Below are positions 16,731-26,192 of a stretch of DNA of 64,000 bases, one piece after another. The notes beneath the pieces are model-generated. The model made no database searches. It saw only the letters and a list, made by a program, of their open reading frames with translations, and was not told the origin of the DNA. The translations under genes and the position numbers were made by a program. The stretch comes from Brevundimonas aurantiaca (GTDB taxonomy: Bacteria > Pseudomonadota > Alphaproteobacteria > Caulobacterales > Caulobacteraceae): the NCBI RefSeq assembly GCF_014199955.1, contig NZ_JACHOQ010000004.1:153726-217725 (forward strand), given 5' to 3'. Numbering within the stretch: position 1 is the first letter of the stretch; each line of letters opens with the position of its first letter.

Positions 16731-18995
16731 ATGCTTCGTCCCGCCCTTCTGGCCGCCACCGTCAGCAGCATCGCCCTGCTGAGCGCCGGCTCGGCCCTGG
16801 CCCAGGTTCAAACCCAGGCCCAGACTGAGGCCCAGACGCAAACCGCCGCCGAACCGGCCGGCGTCGATGACATCGTCGTCACCGCCCAGCGTCGCAGCGA
16901 GAACATCCGCGACGTTCCCTTCGCCGTCTCCGCCCTGACGCCCCAGACCTTGCAGGACATCTCGGCCGGCGGCGCCGACGTTCTGGCCCTGTCGGGCCGT
17001 GTGCCCAGCCTTCAGGTCGAAAGCTCGAACGGCCGCTATGCGCCGCGCTTCTACATCCGCGGCCTCGGCAATGTGGACTTCGACTTCACCGCCTCCCAGC
17101 CGGTTTCGGTGGTGCTGGACGACGTGGTTCTGGAAAGCGTCTATCTGAAGGGCTTCCCCCTGTTCGACGTGCAGCAGCTGGAAGTGCTGCGCGGGCCGCA
17201 GGGCACCCTGTTCGGCCGCAACACCCCGGCGGGCGTGATCAAGATCGACAGCGTCAAGCCGTCGGACGAATTCACCGGTTTCGGCTCCCTGACCTACGGC
17301 AACCTGGGTTCGACCCGGGCCGAAGCCGCCGTCACCTTGCCGGCGTCCGATACGCTCCAGGTGCGCGGCGCCTTCCTGTGGAACCATCGCGACGACTGGG
17401 TCGATAACGCCTACAATCCGTCCTTCGCCAATCCGGACAAGGACGACCTGGGCAATTTCGACGACATCGCCGGCCGCGTCCATGTCGCCTGGACCCCGAC
17501 CGCGCGTCTGTCGACCCTGTTGACCCTTCAGGCTCGCGACTACGAAGGCACGGGCACGATGAACCGCGCCAACGCCCTGACCAAGGGCTCCAACAAGCTG
17601 AACGACAACTTCGACCGGGACACCGTCTATTACGACGGCGGCCGCAACAACTTCCAGAAGCAGAAGACCACGTCCCAGTCGCTGCGCGTGGCCTATGACT
17701 TCGGCCCCGCCACCCTGACCGGCATCGTCGGCTCCTACCAGGGTTGGTCGCAGGGCGACGGCGACATCGACGGCGGCGTGGCCAGCGCCCCGGCGACGGC
17801 CTCCTACAAGACGCCGTTCAACTCCGAGACCGGCACCCTGTCCAGCGACCTGCTGCAGAACACCTACGAGCTGCGCCTGGCCTCGAACGGCGATGCGCGC
17901 CTGGGCTGGCAGATCGGCGCCTTCTATTGGGATGAGCGGATCAATCTGGTCTCGGGCACCTTCAACGGCGTGGGCAATCCCCAGCCGACGCGCGTGACCG
18001 ACATCGTGCAGAAGTCGGACTCCTGGTCCGTGTTCGGTCAGGGCAGCTACAGGCTGACGGAGGCCCTGAAGGTCACGGCGGGTCTGCGCTATACCGACGA
18101 CAACCGCGACTATTTCGGTCGGATCGTCCTGGGAACCGGCGCTGGTGGGACGGGCGCCGTCTCGGTCGGCGACGAGCAGGTCAGCTGGGACGTCAGCGCC
18201 CTGTATGAGGTCAACGACAGCCTCAACCTGTTCGCCCGCGTGGCCAAGGGCTATCGCGGTCCGTCGATCCAGGGCCGCAACCTCCCGGTCCTGACCACGG
18301 CCGATTCGGAAACCGTCATGTCCTATGAGACCGGCTTCAAGGCCCGTCTGTTCGACGGCCGCGGCCGTTTGAACGGCACGGCCTACGCCTATGAGGTCAG
18401 CGACATGCAGTTCACCGCCATCGGCGGGGCGGACAACTCCAACCGCCTGATCAACGCCGACAAGGGCGAAGGTTACGGCCTGGAGCTGGACGGCGACCTG
18501 TATTTGGGCGCGGGCTTCAGCCTGGCGGCCGGCGCCGCCTGGAACCACACGGAGATCAAGGACGGCGACCTGCTGGTCGCCATCTGCGGCTCCAACTGCA
18601 CCGTCACCGACCCGATCGTCACCGTGGGCACGACCCGTCGCGCCAAGGTCGACGGCAACCCCTTCCCGCAGGCGCCGGAATACACCGCCAATCTGACGCT
18701 GAACTACGTCCTGCCCCTGGGCGACGACACCGAGTTCTTCGCCTCGACCGACTGGACGATGCTGAAGGACTTCAACCTGTTCCTCTATGAATCGGTCGAG
18801 TTCATGCAGGATACGCACTTCGAGGGCGGTCTGCGGGCCGGCTGGCGCGACCTGGGCCGCGGCCTGGAAGCGGCGGCCTATGTCCGCAACCTGACCGACG
18901 AAGAGAACGTCATCGGCGCGATCGACTTCAACAACCTGACCGCCTTCGTCAACGAGCCGCGCACCTACGGCGTGCAGCTGACCAAGCGGTTCTGA
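16731..18995 (+). CDS. TonB-dependent receptor
   Basis: This 754-residue outer-membrane receptor has a signal peptide ending GSALAQ, a Gln/Thr-rich linker and the start of the plug domain at DDIVVTAQRRSENIRDVPF. The plug ends with LEVLRGPQGTLFGRNTPAGVI, and a 22-strand barrel ends in TYGVQLTKRF with the terminal Phe needed for BAM assembly. The DIVVTAQRRSE opening and the QGTLFG box are typical of the large sphingomonad/caulobacter receptor group with diverse substrates (siderophores, sugars, vitamins). The ribosome binding site AAGGA lies about ten bases before ATG 16731. The divergent phosphatase is the only substrate hint. A palindromic repeat follows the stop codon. Confidence 0.9.
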   Translation: MLRPALLAATVSSIALLSAGSALAQVQTQAQTEAQTQTAAEPAGVDDIVVTAQRRSENIRDVPFAVSALTPQTLQDISAGGADVLALSGRVPSLQVESSNGRYAPRFYIRGLGNVDFDFTASQPVSVVLDDVVLESVYLKGFPLFDVQQLEVLRGPQGTLFGRNTPAGVIKIDSVKPSDEFTGFGSLTYGNLGSTRAEAAVTLPASDTLQVRGAFLWNHRDDWVDNAYNPSFANPDKDDLGNFDDIAGRVHVAWTPTARLSTLLTLQARDYEGTGTMNRANALTKGSNKLNDNFDRDTVYYDGGRNNFQKQKTTSQSLRVAYDFGPATLTGIVGSYQGWSQGDGDIDGGVASAPATASYKTPFNSETGTLSSDLLQNTYELRLASNGDARLGWQIGAFYWDERINLVSGTFNGVGNPQPTRVTDIVQKSDSWSVFGQGSYRLTEALKVTAGLRYTDDNRDYFGRIVLGTGAGGTGAVSVGDEQVSWDVSALYEVNDSLNLFARVAKGYRGPSIQGRNLPVLTTADSETVMSYETGFKARLFDGRGRLNGTAYAYEVSDMQFTAIGGADNSNRLINADKGEGYGLELDGDLYLGAGFSLAAGAAWNHTEIKDGDLLVAICGSNCTVTDPIVTVGTTRRAKVDGNPFPQAPEYTANLTLNYVLPLGDDTEFFASTDWTMLKDFNLFLYESVEFMQDTHFEGGLRAGWRDLGRGLEAAAYVRNLTDEENVIGAIDFNNLTAFVNEPRTYGVQLTKRF

Positions 18996-19012
18996 GGCTC
19001 CAAGTTAAAGCG

Positions 19013-19074
19013 AGAGCATGATTCACGCTTCTGTCGGAACCGCGAAGCGGTTCCGTCCGAAACGATCATGCTCT
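19013..19074. repeat. Nested palindromic intergenic repeat
   Basis: AGAGCATGAT (19013-19022) is complementary to ATCATGCTCT (19065-19074), and inside it GGAACCGC pairs with GCGGTTCC around GAA. The ends match the widespread alphaproteobacterial intergenic element that begins and ends with GAGCATGATC-type arms. It lies between the TonB receptor and the convergent pectate lyase and may serve as a bidirectional transcript end. Confidence 0.75.
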
Positions 19075-19107
19075 AGAGCCGGCGAGGCCTTCGCTTCGCC
19101 GGCCCTG

Positions 19108-20193
19108 TCAGTTCGGCCGGGCAAGGCGCGCGCGCCAGGCGGGATAGTCCCGCTCCAGCAGCGTCTTCGCCCAGTCGCCATAGTAGTTGTAGCCGGCGCG
19201 GCGCTCCCGCTCGATGTCCGCCAGGGCCGGGCGCGGAACGCCGTCGCGGCCGGTGAACAGCGGGCGATTGTCCTCGAGCCCGTAGAATCGGGCCCACAGC
19301 GGGCCTTCGCCCGGCGCCGGCACGACCCGTCGGTCCGCCTGTCCCTCAGCGTCGGTGAAGGACTCGATGCGGATGTCGTAGAGGGCCGTGGCGCGGAACC
19401 AGGCCACGGCGCCTTCGACCGCGGCGATCACGTCAGGGCCGGGCTGGTCGATCCCCATCAGGAAGCGCACCAGGCCCACGCTTTCCTGCCCCGACAGAGA
19501 CGCCGGCTCGAACCGGCGGGCGCCGACGGGCGCCAGGGTGACGGGATCGTGCTGGGCGGACCAGACGGTCAGTCGGCCGTCCTGTCGCACCTGGGATTTC
19601 AATAGGGCGTCCACGCCGCGCCGCACGGCCTGGGCCGCCCGCTCGCGCCGCGCGCCGTCGACGAAGCCGTAAGGCGGTTTGGCCTGGGCGACCTCGTCCA
19701 GCAGGCGCAGCACCCGCACCATGGCGTCGTCATTATAGGTGACCGCGTCGTGATAGCCGCCCCGCAGCGGAGCGTACTGGGGCCATCCGCCGTTCGGATA
19801 TTGGGCGGCCAGCAGATAGTCGAGACCCCTGTCGAAGGCGGCGCGCGGCGTCGAATCGCCGGCCTCGATCACCCGCGCGATAAAGGCGAGGGGCAGGGTG
19901 GTGGCGTTGTTGTCGATGGTGTTGGTCAGGGTCGGATCCGCATCCGGCGCGGGCGGCGCGAACAGATCCGTGTTCTTGGGCCAGCCGCCTTGGGGCGACT
20001 GATGCGCGATGACCTGAAGGGCCAGGCGACGCGCCTCATCCGAGCCGTACCAGCCCGCCGGACGGCTGACGGCGGACGACCCCCAGACCATAGATGAGGC
20101 CGCTGCAACCCGTTGGGACCCGGGCGGCGGGGTCTGGGCGCAGGCGGCGCCCGCGATCGCCGACAGGCTTAGGATCAGGGTGGCTCTCAGCAT
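19108..20193 (-). CDS. pelA: Pectate lyase, polysaccharide lyase family 10
   Basis: This 361-residue secreted lyase has a signal peptide ending GAACAQ. Landmarks of the PL10 (alpha/alpha)3 barrel are HQSPQGGWPKN near residue 70, TIDNNATT near 91, YPNGGWPQYAPLRGGYHDAVTYNDDAM near 131-158 (in parts) and YDIRIESFTD. The C-terminal GRDGVPRPALADIERERRAGYNYYGDW is characteristic. PL10 enzymes cleave polygalacturonate by beta-elimination with Ca2+, acting outside the cell. It lies 84 bases downstream of a large TonB receptor on the same strand and two genes from a GH43, so it probably forms part of a plant-glycan utilisation locus. Confidence 0.88.
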   Translation of the reverse strand: MLRATLILSLSAIAGAACAQTPPPGSQRVAAASSMVWGSSAVSRPAGWYGSDEARRLALQVIAHQSPQGGWPKNTDLFAPPAPDADPTLTNTIDNNATTLPLAFIARVIEAGDSTPRAAFDRGLDYLLAAQYPNGGWPQYAPLRGGYHDAVTYNDDAMVRVLRLLDEVAQAKPPYGFVDGARRERAAQAVRRGVDALLKSQVRQDGRLTVWSAQHDPVTLAPVGARRFEPASLSGQESVGLVRFLMGIDQPGPDVIAAVEGAVAWFRATALYDIRIESFTDAEGQADRRVVPAPGEGPLWARFYGLEDNRPLFTGRDGVPRPALADIERERRAGYNYYGDWAKTLLERDYPAWRARLARPN

Positions 20194-20277
20194 GGCGCTT
20201 TCCTGGATCGAAGGGCAAAAAAAGCGGGACGTCGCCGGGGCGACGTCCCTTCAGGGGGCAGGGAGCGTCGGTCCGCC

Positions 20278-23200
20278 TCAGAAGATGAAGCGGGCGCCGA
20301 CGAAATATTGGCGACCTGTGCTGCCGTAGCTGTTGACTAGCGGATCGGCCTGATAGGCCCAGCGCTCGTCCGGCTGGTCCGTCAGATTCAGGGCCTCTGC
20401 GGTGATCGTGACGTTGTCGGTCAGTTTGTAGGTGAAGGCGGCGTCCACATTCAGCGTCTCATTGGAGCCGATGAAGTCGTTGATCAGGGGCGAGTCGCAC
20501 TGGCCCGGATCGCAGCCCCCCGACGCCAGCGGATAGGTGGTTTGGTAGGCGGCCCGATAGGCGGCCGAAACGCGGGCGCTCCAGCGCGGCACCTCATAGA
20601 AGACGGTCGCGTTGAAGGATTCCGGCGAGGCGCCCAGGAAGGGGGCCGTTCCGGTCAGGTTCCGCGCGGGATCGAGGATGTATTCCAGCTCGGATTCGAT
20701 GTTGGTGTAGTTGGCCTGAACCCCGAAACCGTCGAACGGCGCCGGCAGGAAGGTGAAGTTCTGCTGATAGGCGACCTCGAAGCCGGACAGGGTCCCGCCC
20801 GGCGCGTCATTGTATTGACGCAGGACGAACGGCAGATCGGCGTCGATATAGGCGCGGCGGCTGTCGGAGGCCAGGTCGGTCAGGTCGTCATAGGCGGCCC
20901 GAAGATTGGCGATCTGCTCGCTGCTGAAAACCTCGCTCAGCCTGCCCTCACGCAGCACGACCTGCGGGAAGCTTTCGATTTCCTTGTGGAAATAGGCCAC
21001 GGACAACAAGGCGTCCTTGGCGAAATACCATTCGACATTGAAGTCGAGGTTGGTGGCTCGGAACGGTTTCAGCTTGGTGTTGCCCAGGCTGATCTGGGCG
21101 TTTGAGCCGTCGAACTCGGCCGCCGCCCCAGCGACGCCCACAGGCACCGTGAAGGAGGTGACGCCGGGCTGCAAGGCCATCATCTGCGGGCGCGCCATCA
21201 CCTTGGCCGCCGCGAAGCGCAGGATCAGGCTGTCGCTGACCTCCCACGCCAGGTTCAGCGAGGGGAGGGTGTCGTTATAGTCGTTGTCGTTGCTGATGGG
21301 GCGGCCGCTGGGCGAACGTCCGCGTGAGTCGACGCTGGTCTCGGCTCTCCGCAGACCGGCGTTGCCGCGCAGGGTCCCGGCGAACAGAGGCAGGTTGAAA
21401 TCCATCTGGCCGTAGTAGGACAGGCTCTCTTCATCGACCCAGAAGGTGTTGACCCCGCCGTTGCGAAGGTCCGACAGACGCCAGTCGCCCCATTCGTTGA
21501 TGCAGTCGCAGTCGAAGCCGAAGCGGTTTTGGAAGGCTTGAAGATTGGGGGCGAAGAAGGACGTCGGCATGCCGTCAGGCACGTTCAGACCGTCTCCCCA
21601 GCTGACCGTCTGGCCCATGTCAGCCACTGTCGTGGCCTGAGCCAGGCCGCTGCGGACCCCCTCCAGCAGGCTGGGGTTCATGGTGTCGCTGACCAGCCGC
21701 TCGAACCGCGTATAGTAGAAGTCGAACTTGCGCTTGCCGATGCCGAAACGCAGGGTGACGTAGTCGTTGTAATCCCAACGGAAGTCGGCCTTGGCCGTCT
21801 GATAGCCGTTTTCGGTGACGGTGCGGAAGGCGCGCAGGGCGGAATAGCCCTTCACGAAGTCCCAGTTGTTGGGATCGGCGACGTCGAAGCCGAAGTCGAT
21901 GAAGGGCATGTCGCCGCCCGCGCGGTCGTCATAGACGAAGTAGTCGTTTCCTGCGACGCCCTGGCCGGAGTCCAGCCGGATGAAGTCAGCGAGCAGACCC
22001 ATGTTTTCATTGGTCGATTCGGAATCGCCGACCAACAGGGACATGCTGAAGCGATCGCTGAAGTCATGCTCGATATTGATCGAGTTCTGGCGGAACTTGG
22101 TCGTATAGGAGCCCTGATCGACCGCCGAGCGCATGTCGACGTTGCCGAGCACCAGATAGTTGGCGTTGGCGCCGGTCTCGCTGAGGCCGGCGTCGATCAG
22201 GCGCACCGAGGGGCGGCCGATGAAGGCGCCGCGCATGGCCAGATACTGCGGATGCGCCACATAGCCGACCGAGCCGGGCTGGTTATAGTAGTCGTAGACG
22301 TCGAGGTTGTTTGGATTGAAGCTGCCGACGCCAGCCGCCAGAGTCTGGTTCGTGGCGCCCGGCGCCGTGGTGAAGATCGGCGTATTGCCATAGAGGGACT
22401 GCCCGCAGTCGATGGCGTCGCGAAACTCGGTCGCAGCCTGGGCGGTGCAGTTGGCGTAGACGCTGCGGCGGTTATTGTAGCTGTTGTTGGAGTTGCTGGC
22501 GGTCGTCGCGGTCTGATAGCTGAAGGCCGTAGCGGTGCGGTTGCCGTTCGTGTTGTTGCGGTTCAGGCCGACCGGACCGATCTGATAGTTGGTCGAGGTC
22601 TGGGTCATCTCCGAATAGAGGTTGTCGAAGCTGATCGTTGTCCGCTCCGTCGGCCGCCATTGGCCGGACAGGGTGACCCCCAGGCGATCCTGATCCACCT
22701 CGCGGTGATTCAGGGTGGCCAGGGCCGGGATGCGAACCAGAGAGCCGCGGTTCCCCGTTCCGTTGATCAGGGCATAGGCGGCCGGGTTCGAGCCGATCAG
22801 ATAGTTGCGCGCCTCGGGATTGGTGACGCGCGGCAGGGCCGAGTTGGGCGTGCCAATCGGCAGGGCGAAGCCTTGAGGGTCCCCTGCGGCGTTGGCGCCG
22901 GCGTTATTGAACGTCGCGCCGCGATAGGCGTAGTCCATCGAGCCCACCTGACGGGCGTAGCTGTCGATGACCTGTTTACGCTCATTGTAGGCGACCGAGC
23001 CCAAGAGGCCGAACTCGCCGATCTTGCTGGTCCAGCGGTCAGACGCCAACAGGGCCACGCGCGGGCTGTGGTTGCCGCCGTTCTCGTAATAGGCGTCCTG
23101 AAGCGTCAGGGCGAGACGGCGTTCGGTGAAGTCGAACGGGCGGCCCGAGATCAGATCGACGGTCGCGCCCAGGGAGCCTTCGTCCGTCTGGGCGTCTGCG

Positions 23201-23691
23201 GACTTCTGGACCTTCAGGGAGTTGAACAGCTCGGAGGCGAAGGTGTTGAACTGGAAGCCGCGGTCGCGCCGCAGGGCCCCGTCGGCGCTGCTGGCGCCGG
23301 AGGTGGACAGGGTTTCCAGCCCGTTCAGCCGAACCCGGGTGAAGTCGCCGCCAAGGCCGCGGACCGAGATCGAATTGCCCTCGCCGTTTTCGCGGTCGAT
23401 CGAGACGCCGGGAATCCGCTGAAGCGACTCCGCCAGGTTGGCGTCGGGGAAGTCGGCGATGTCTTCGGCGTTGATGACGTCGACGATGGTGTTCGACCGA
23501 CGCTTTTCGCTCAGGGCGCTGGCGAGAGAGGCGCGGATTCCGGTGACGACGATCTCATCGACGGTCGTGGCCTCCTGATCATCGGCCTGTTGAGCCTGGG
23601 CCCAAGTGGGCGCCGCCAGCAGCAGGGCGCCGATCAGAAGCGCCGCCGGGGACGCCGCCGCGCGCAGTTGTCCTGTGGTTTGGTTGTGCAT
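20278..23691 (-). CDS. Large TonB-dependent receptor, carbohydrate-locus type
   Basis: This 1137-residue receptor has a signal peptide (LLAAPTWAQA), a short TonB-box region, and the plug beginning VDEIVVTGIRASLASALSEKRRSNTIVDVINAEDIADFPDANLAESLQRIPG in parts. That opening is diagnostic of the Caulobacter/Xanthomonas group that imports oligosaccharides. The barrel ends YFVGARFIF. It is followed on the same strand by the PL10 pectate lyase and preceded by the GH43 gene, consistent with uptake of pectin or hemicellulose fragments. ATG 23691 is chosen because the signal peptide follows it directly. An operator-like palindrome lies 122 bases upstream. Confidence 0.92.
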   Translation of the reverse strand: MHNQTTGQLRAAASPAALLIGALLLAAPTWAQAQQADDQEATTVDEIVVTGIRASLASALSEKRRSNTIVDVINAEDIADFPDANLAESLQRIPGVSIDRENGEGNSISVRGLGGDFTRVRLNGLETLSTSGASSADGALRRDRGFQFNTFASELFNSLKVQKSADAQTDEGSLGATVDLISGRPFDFTERRLALTLQDAYYENGGNHSPRVALLASDRWTSKIGEFGLLGSVAYNERKQVIDSYARQVGSMDYAYRGATFNNAGANAAGDPQGFALPIGTPNSALPRVTNPEARNYLIGSNPAAYALINGTGNRGSLVRIPALATLNHREVDQDRLGVTLSGQWRPTERTTISFDNLYSEMTQTSTNYQIGPVGLNRNNTNGNRTATAFSYQTATTASNSNNSYNNRRSVYANCTAQAATEFRDAIDCGQSLYGNTPIFTTAPGATNQTLAAGVGSFNPNNLDVYDYYNQPGSVGYVAHPQYLAMRGAFIGRPSVRLIDAGLSETGANANYLVLGNVDMRSAVDQGSYTTKFRQNSINIEHDFSDRFSMSLLVGDSESTNENMGLLADFIRLDSGQGVAGNDYFVYDDRAGGDMPFIDFGFDVADPNNWDFVKGYSALRAFRTVTENGYQTAKADFRWDYNDYVTLRFGIGKRKFDFYYTRFERLVSDTMNPSLLEGVRSGLAQATTVADMGQTVSWGDGLNVPDGMPTSFFAPNLQAFQNRFGFDCDCINEWGDWRLSDLRNGGVNTFWVDEESLSYYGQMDFNLPLFAGTLRGNAGLRRAETSVDSRGRSPSGRPISNDNDYNDTLPSLNLAWEVSDSLILRFAAAKVMARPQMMALQPGVTSFTVPVGVAGAAAEFDGSNAQISLGNTKLKPFRATNLDFNVEWYFAKDALLSVAYFHKEIESFPQVVLREGRLSEVFSSEQIANLRAAYDDLTDLASDSRRAYIDADLPFVLRQYNDAPGGTLSGFEVAYQQNFTFLPAPFDGFGVQANYTNIESELEYILDPARNLTGTAPFLGASPESFNATVFYEVPRWSARVSAAYRAAYQTTYPLASGGCDPGQCDSPLINDFIGSNETLNVDAAFTYKLTDNVTITAEALNLTDQPDERWAYQADPLVNSYGSTGRQYFVGARFIF

Positions 23692-23812
23692 CCGTTCCCT
23701 CCGTTGCTGTCGCGCTCCAGCCTCTGGCGGGCCGGATGCCGACATCCTCTGTCCCCCTCTTGATGAGGGGATCGTCTTGAATTCGTCCGCCCCGCCGTGC
23801 GAGGCATGACAA

Positions 23813-23826
23813 TGTCACCGGTGTCA
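23813..23826. promoter_or_regulatory. Operator-like site A (TGTCACCGGTGTCA)
   Basis: This imperfect palindrome centred on CCGG is 122-135 bases before the start of the large TonB receptor. It differs by one base from a second site upstream of GH43. The form (inner CACCGGTG, outer TG and CA) suits a LacI- or GntR-type sugar regulator. Assignment is by inference only. Confidence 0.55.
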
Positions 23827-23929
23827 TATGGTGAAAATGTGGCGAACGCCAGGGCAAAAATCAGCGTTTGATTGGAAGGGGCCGGGAAAGAACGAGGCGA
23901 TCCCCGCCCATCGACGCTGCCCGGGCGGC

Positions 23930-25561
23930 TTAGGCGCCGAGCGCGCGGAAGCGGAAATTCCTGAACCGCGCCTCACCTTCTCCGGCGGCGTAGAGGCCCG
24001 GACGCAACATCATGAAGCCGCCCCTAACATTTTGATTATAGCCGGAAACTTCCATGCCTCGATCGAACCGTCGCCAGGTCACGCCGTCGCCGGAGGTGTC
24101 GAAATAGAGGTTCTGATAGGCGTTGGTCAGGCGGATGAACATGCGCCGTCCGTGGGGATTGGCCGGGCGGCCGCGTTCGATTCCGTATTGGTGGGTGACA
24201 TAGCGCTGAGCGTCGAACCCCAGACCGGCGTAAAGGGCGCGATCGTAGAACAGAATCAGCCCCGCCACCGCGCCGGGGTCGATCTCGATTTCGCATTCAA
24301 TTTCATAAGCTTGCTCGCCTTGGACGAAGGTCAGGGGCGAGCAGTCCGCCGGCGCCCTGCCTTTAGCGCGCATATGAAGCACGCCGCTGTCTCGCCGCAG
24401 ACGGTCCTTTTCGTTCGGCTGCGGATCATAGAAGCTCCATTGAAGGCCGAACTTGTCGGTTGAGAAATCGTCCGACAGGGCCATGCCGTGGGGTACGGCC
24501 TGCCCGCCGCGCGGCTTGGCGATCGGCTGCGACAGATCGCCGCCCCTGGCGCGGAACCAGCCGTCGTCGGTCCATTCGATCGGATCCAGCAGGGTCTGGC
24601 GGCCCAGGCTCCAATAGGCGTTCTCATAGCCGTGGTAGACCATCCACCAGTCGCCGGCCGAACCTTCGACCAGGGTGGCGTGACCGCGCGACCACCATTT
24701 TTCAGCGCCGGAACGGGTGCGGACGATCGGATTGTGCGGGCAGTCCTCCCACGGGCCATGGATGGACCGGGAACGGGCGGCGATGACCATATGCCCCGTC
24801 GGCGGCCCCGCCGTGCCGCCGATGGCGGTGATCATGTAAAAATAGTCGCCGCGCTTCAGAAGTTTGGGGCCTTCCTGGGCGAAGCCTTCGACGATCCAGT
24901 CCTCGGGATAGCGCCAGGCGTCATAGACACCCTCCTCCACCGGACCATCGACCGCCAGGCCGTCGTCGGTCAGCCGGACCCGGTCGCCGCCGTTCAGGAA
25001 CAGATAGCGTTTGCCGTCCTCGCCGACGATATGGCCGGGGTCGATATGGGCGGGCAGCTTCAGGTCGAACGGTGCGCTCCAGGGCCCTTCGATCCGATCG
25101 GCCCAGATGACGTAGTTCGACCGGTACTCCGGGAAGCGGGCGGGGATGTAGCAGTAGAATCGCCCCTCTTGTTTGATCAGTTCGGGCGCCCAGACCGAGC
25201 CGATATTGGTGGTGAGGGCCGCAGTGACGGGTCGCCAGTTCACCAGGTCGCGCGAATGCCAGATATGGATGCCCGGCACGGATTCGAACGACGAAAAGGT
25301 CATGTAATAGTCGTCGCCGTCCTTCAGGATCGACGGGTCCGGGTGGTCGCCGGACAGGATCGGGTTCAGGAACGTCCCGTCGCCCAGATCCGCCATCCGC
25401 TGGTTTTCGATCCCGCGACGCCATTTCATGTTCGCCCATTCGCGGCCGAGCGGCGCGGCCTCTTCCAGCGTCTGTGCCAGAACGCTCCGGACCGGCAGGG
25501 CGGAGGCGGCGACACCGCCCAGAAGGCCGGTCAGTGCGGCGCGGCGGTCGATGAACCTCAT
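23930..25561 (-). CDS. Glycoside hydrolase family 43, exported
   Basis: This 543-residue enzyme has a Tat-like N-terminus (RFIDRRAALTGLLGGVAASALPV). Its five-bladed propeller shows the GH43 base Asp75 in GDHPDPSI, FSSFESVPGIHIWHSRDLVNW, VWAPELIK and the probable acid Glu in VEGFAQEGPKLLK. A C-terminal beta-sandwich begins at about residue 360 (LSDDFSTDKFGLQWSFYDPQP), as in beta-xylosidase/arabinofuranosidase subfamilies. It would release xylose or arabinose from hemicellulose or pectin side chains. ATG 25561 follows GAGGGAA; an upstream in-frame ATG five codons earlier is possible. An operator-like site lies 44 bases upstream and matches one before the neighbouring receptor gene. Confidence 0.88.
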   Translation of the reverse strand: MRFIDRRAALTGLLGGVAASALPVRSVLAQTLEEAAPLGREWANMKWRRGIENQRMADLGDGTFLNPILSGDHPDPSILKDGDDYYMTFSSFESVPGIHIWHSRDLVNWRPVTAALTTNIGSVWAPELIKQEGRFYCYIPARFPEYRSNYVIWADRIEGPWSAPFDLKLPAHIDPGHIVGEDGKRYLFLNGGDRVRLTDDGLAVDGPVEEGVYDAWRYPEDWIVEGFAQEGPKLLKRGDYFYMITAIGGTAGPPTGHMVIAARSRSIHGPWEDCPHNPIVRTRSGAEKWWSRGHATLVEGSAGDWWMVYHGYENAYWSLGRQTLLDPIEWTDDGWFRARGGDLSQPIAKPRGGQAVPHGMALSDDFSTDKFGLQWSFYDPQPNEKDRLRRDSGVLHMRAKGRAPADCSPLTFVQGEQAYEIECEIEIDPGAVAGLILFYDRALYAGLGFDAQRYVTHQYGIERGRPANPHGRRMFIRLTNAYQNLYFDTSGDGVTWRRFDRGMEVSGYNQNVRGGFMMLRPGLYAAGEGEARFRNFRFRALGA

Positions 25562-25604
25562 GGGCGTTTCCCTCATCCCTGTTTTGCGGCCAGCTTGTCA
25601 GGTT

Positions 25605-25618
25605 TGTTACCGGTGTCA
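25605..25618. promoter_or_regulatory. Operator-like site B (TGTTACCGGTGTCA)
   Basis: The site is 44-57 bases before the GH43 start codon and differs from site A by a single base. With one more base on each side it reads as a TTG-NN-ACCGGT-NN-CAA palindrome. A position close to the start codon suggests repression. Confidence 0.55.
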
Positions 25619-25711
25619 ATTTGCGACCGGAGCCCGACACCCTGACACGATGCAGGAACCGGGGAGGCAGGGTTCGGTTACCTCCTGGTCCCCATTGGAT
25701 GGAGGTTCGAC

Positions 25712-25987
25712 ATGAACAAGGAACAAGAGGCCGAGGCGGCCCTGCCGCCGGGCGTGGCGCGCGGGCGGTCACTGAACACCCCGTCCGAGGCGCTGCAGGA
25801 ACGGGCCGGCGGCGTCGGTCCGGGCGGCCAGATCGGCCCTGATCCCAATACGCTGGCGGTTCAGAAGACGCCGCACGACCAGCGCCCCGAAGGCGACCTG
25901 CCCCAGGGGCCGATCAGCGGCGATCCCAGCACGCCCGTCCCGACCACCGCCAAGGACGAGGCTGTAGATGATCTGAACGAGGGCTGA
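25712..25987 (+). CDS. Hypothetical disordered Pro/Gly-rich protein, 91 aa
   Basis: ATG 25712 follows a good ribosome binding site (ATGGAGG, about six bases upstream). The 91-residue product is hydrophilic, rich in Pro, Gly, Asp and Gln, has no signal peptide or membrane segment and is probably intrinsically disordered (VGPGGQIGPDPNTLAVQK, GDLPQGPISGDPSTPVPTT). It stands alone between the divergent GH43 and the convergent small membrane ORF. I do not recognise the family; similar short acidic proteins occur in Caulobacteraceae. Confidence 0.6.
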   Translation: MNKEQEAEAALPPGVARGRSLNTPSEALQERAGGVGPGGQIGPDPNTLAVQKTPHDQRPEGDLPQGPISGDPSTPVPTTAKDEAVDDLNEG

Positions 25988-25997
25988 GCACGCCCGC

Positions 25998-26141
25998 CTA
26001 GATCGGCGGCTGGGTTCGCAGGAAGGCGGTGGCGCCGACGCCGAAGTAGAGCAGGCCGAAGATCAGGGCCAAGACGAGGAGCAGGATGGCGACGCCGCGC
26101 TTGCTCTTCAGGATCGGGGGTTTGGGGGCGCGTCTGGGCAT
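25998..26141 (-). CDS. Small membrane protein, 47 aa
   Basis: A 47-codon frame runs from ATG 26141 to the stop at 25998. It encodes a basic N-terminus (MPRRAPKPPILKSKRG) followed by one strong helix (VAILLLVLALIFGLLYFGVGATAFL) and a short tail. This is a typical single-span protein with a positively charged cytoplasmic end. It converges with the 91-residue ORF, leaving ten bases between the stops, and lies 51 bases downstream of the UDP-glucuronate epimerase stop on the same strand. There is no strong Shine-Dalgarno. Function unknown. Confidence 0.5.
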   Translation of the reverse strand: MPRRAPKPPILKSKRGVAILLLVLALIFGLLYFGVGATAFLRTQPPI

Positions 26142-26192
26142 GGGTTGAAAACCGCCTTCAGCGCCGTCCGTTCCGGCCTCAGCCCTCGATCT

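Noticed and set aside
21529..23763. A 744-residue plus-strand frame opposite the large TonB receptor
   Set aside because: Shadow frame of a convincing receptor gene, with no domain and no ribosome binding site.
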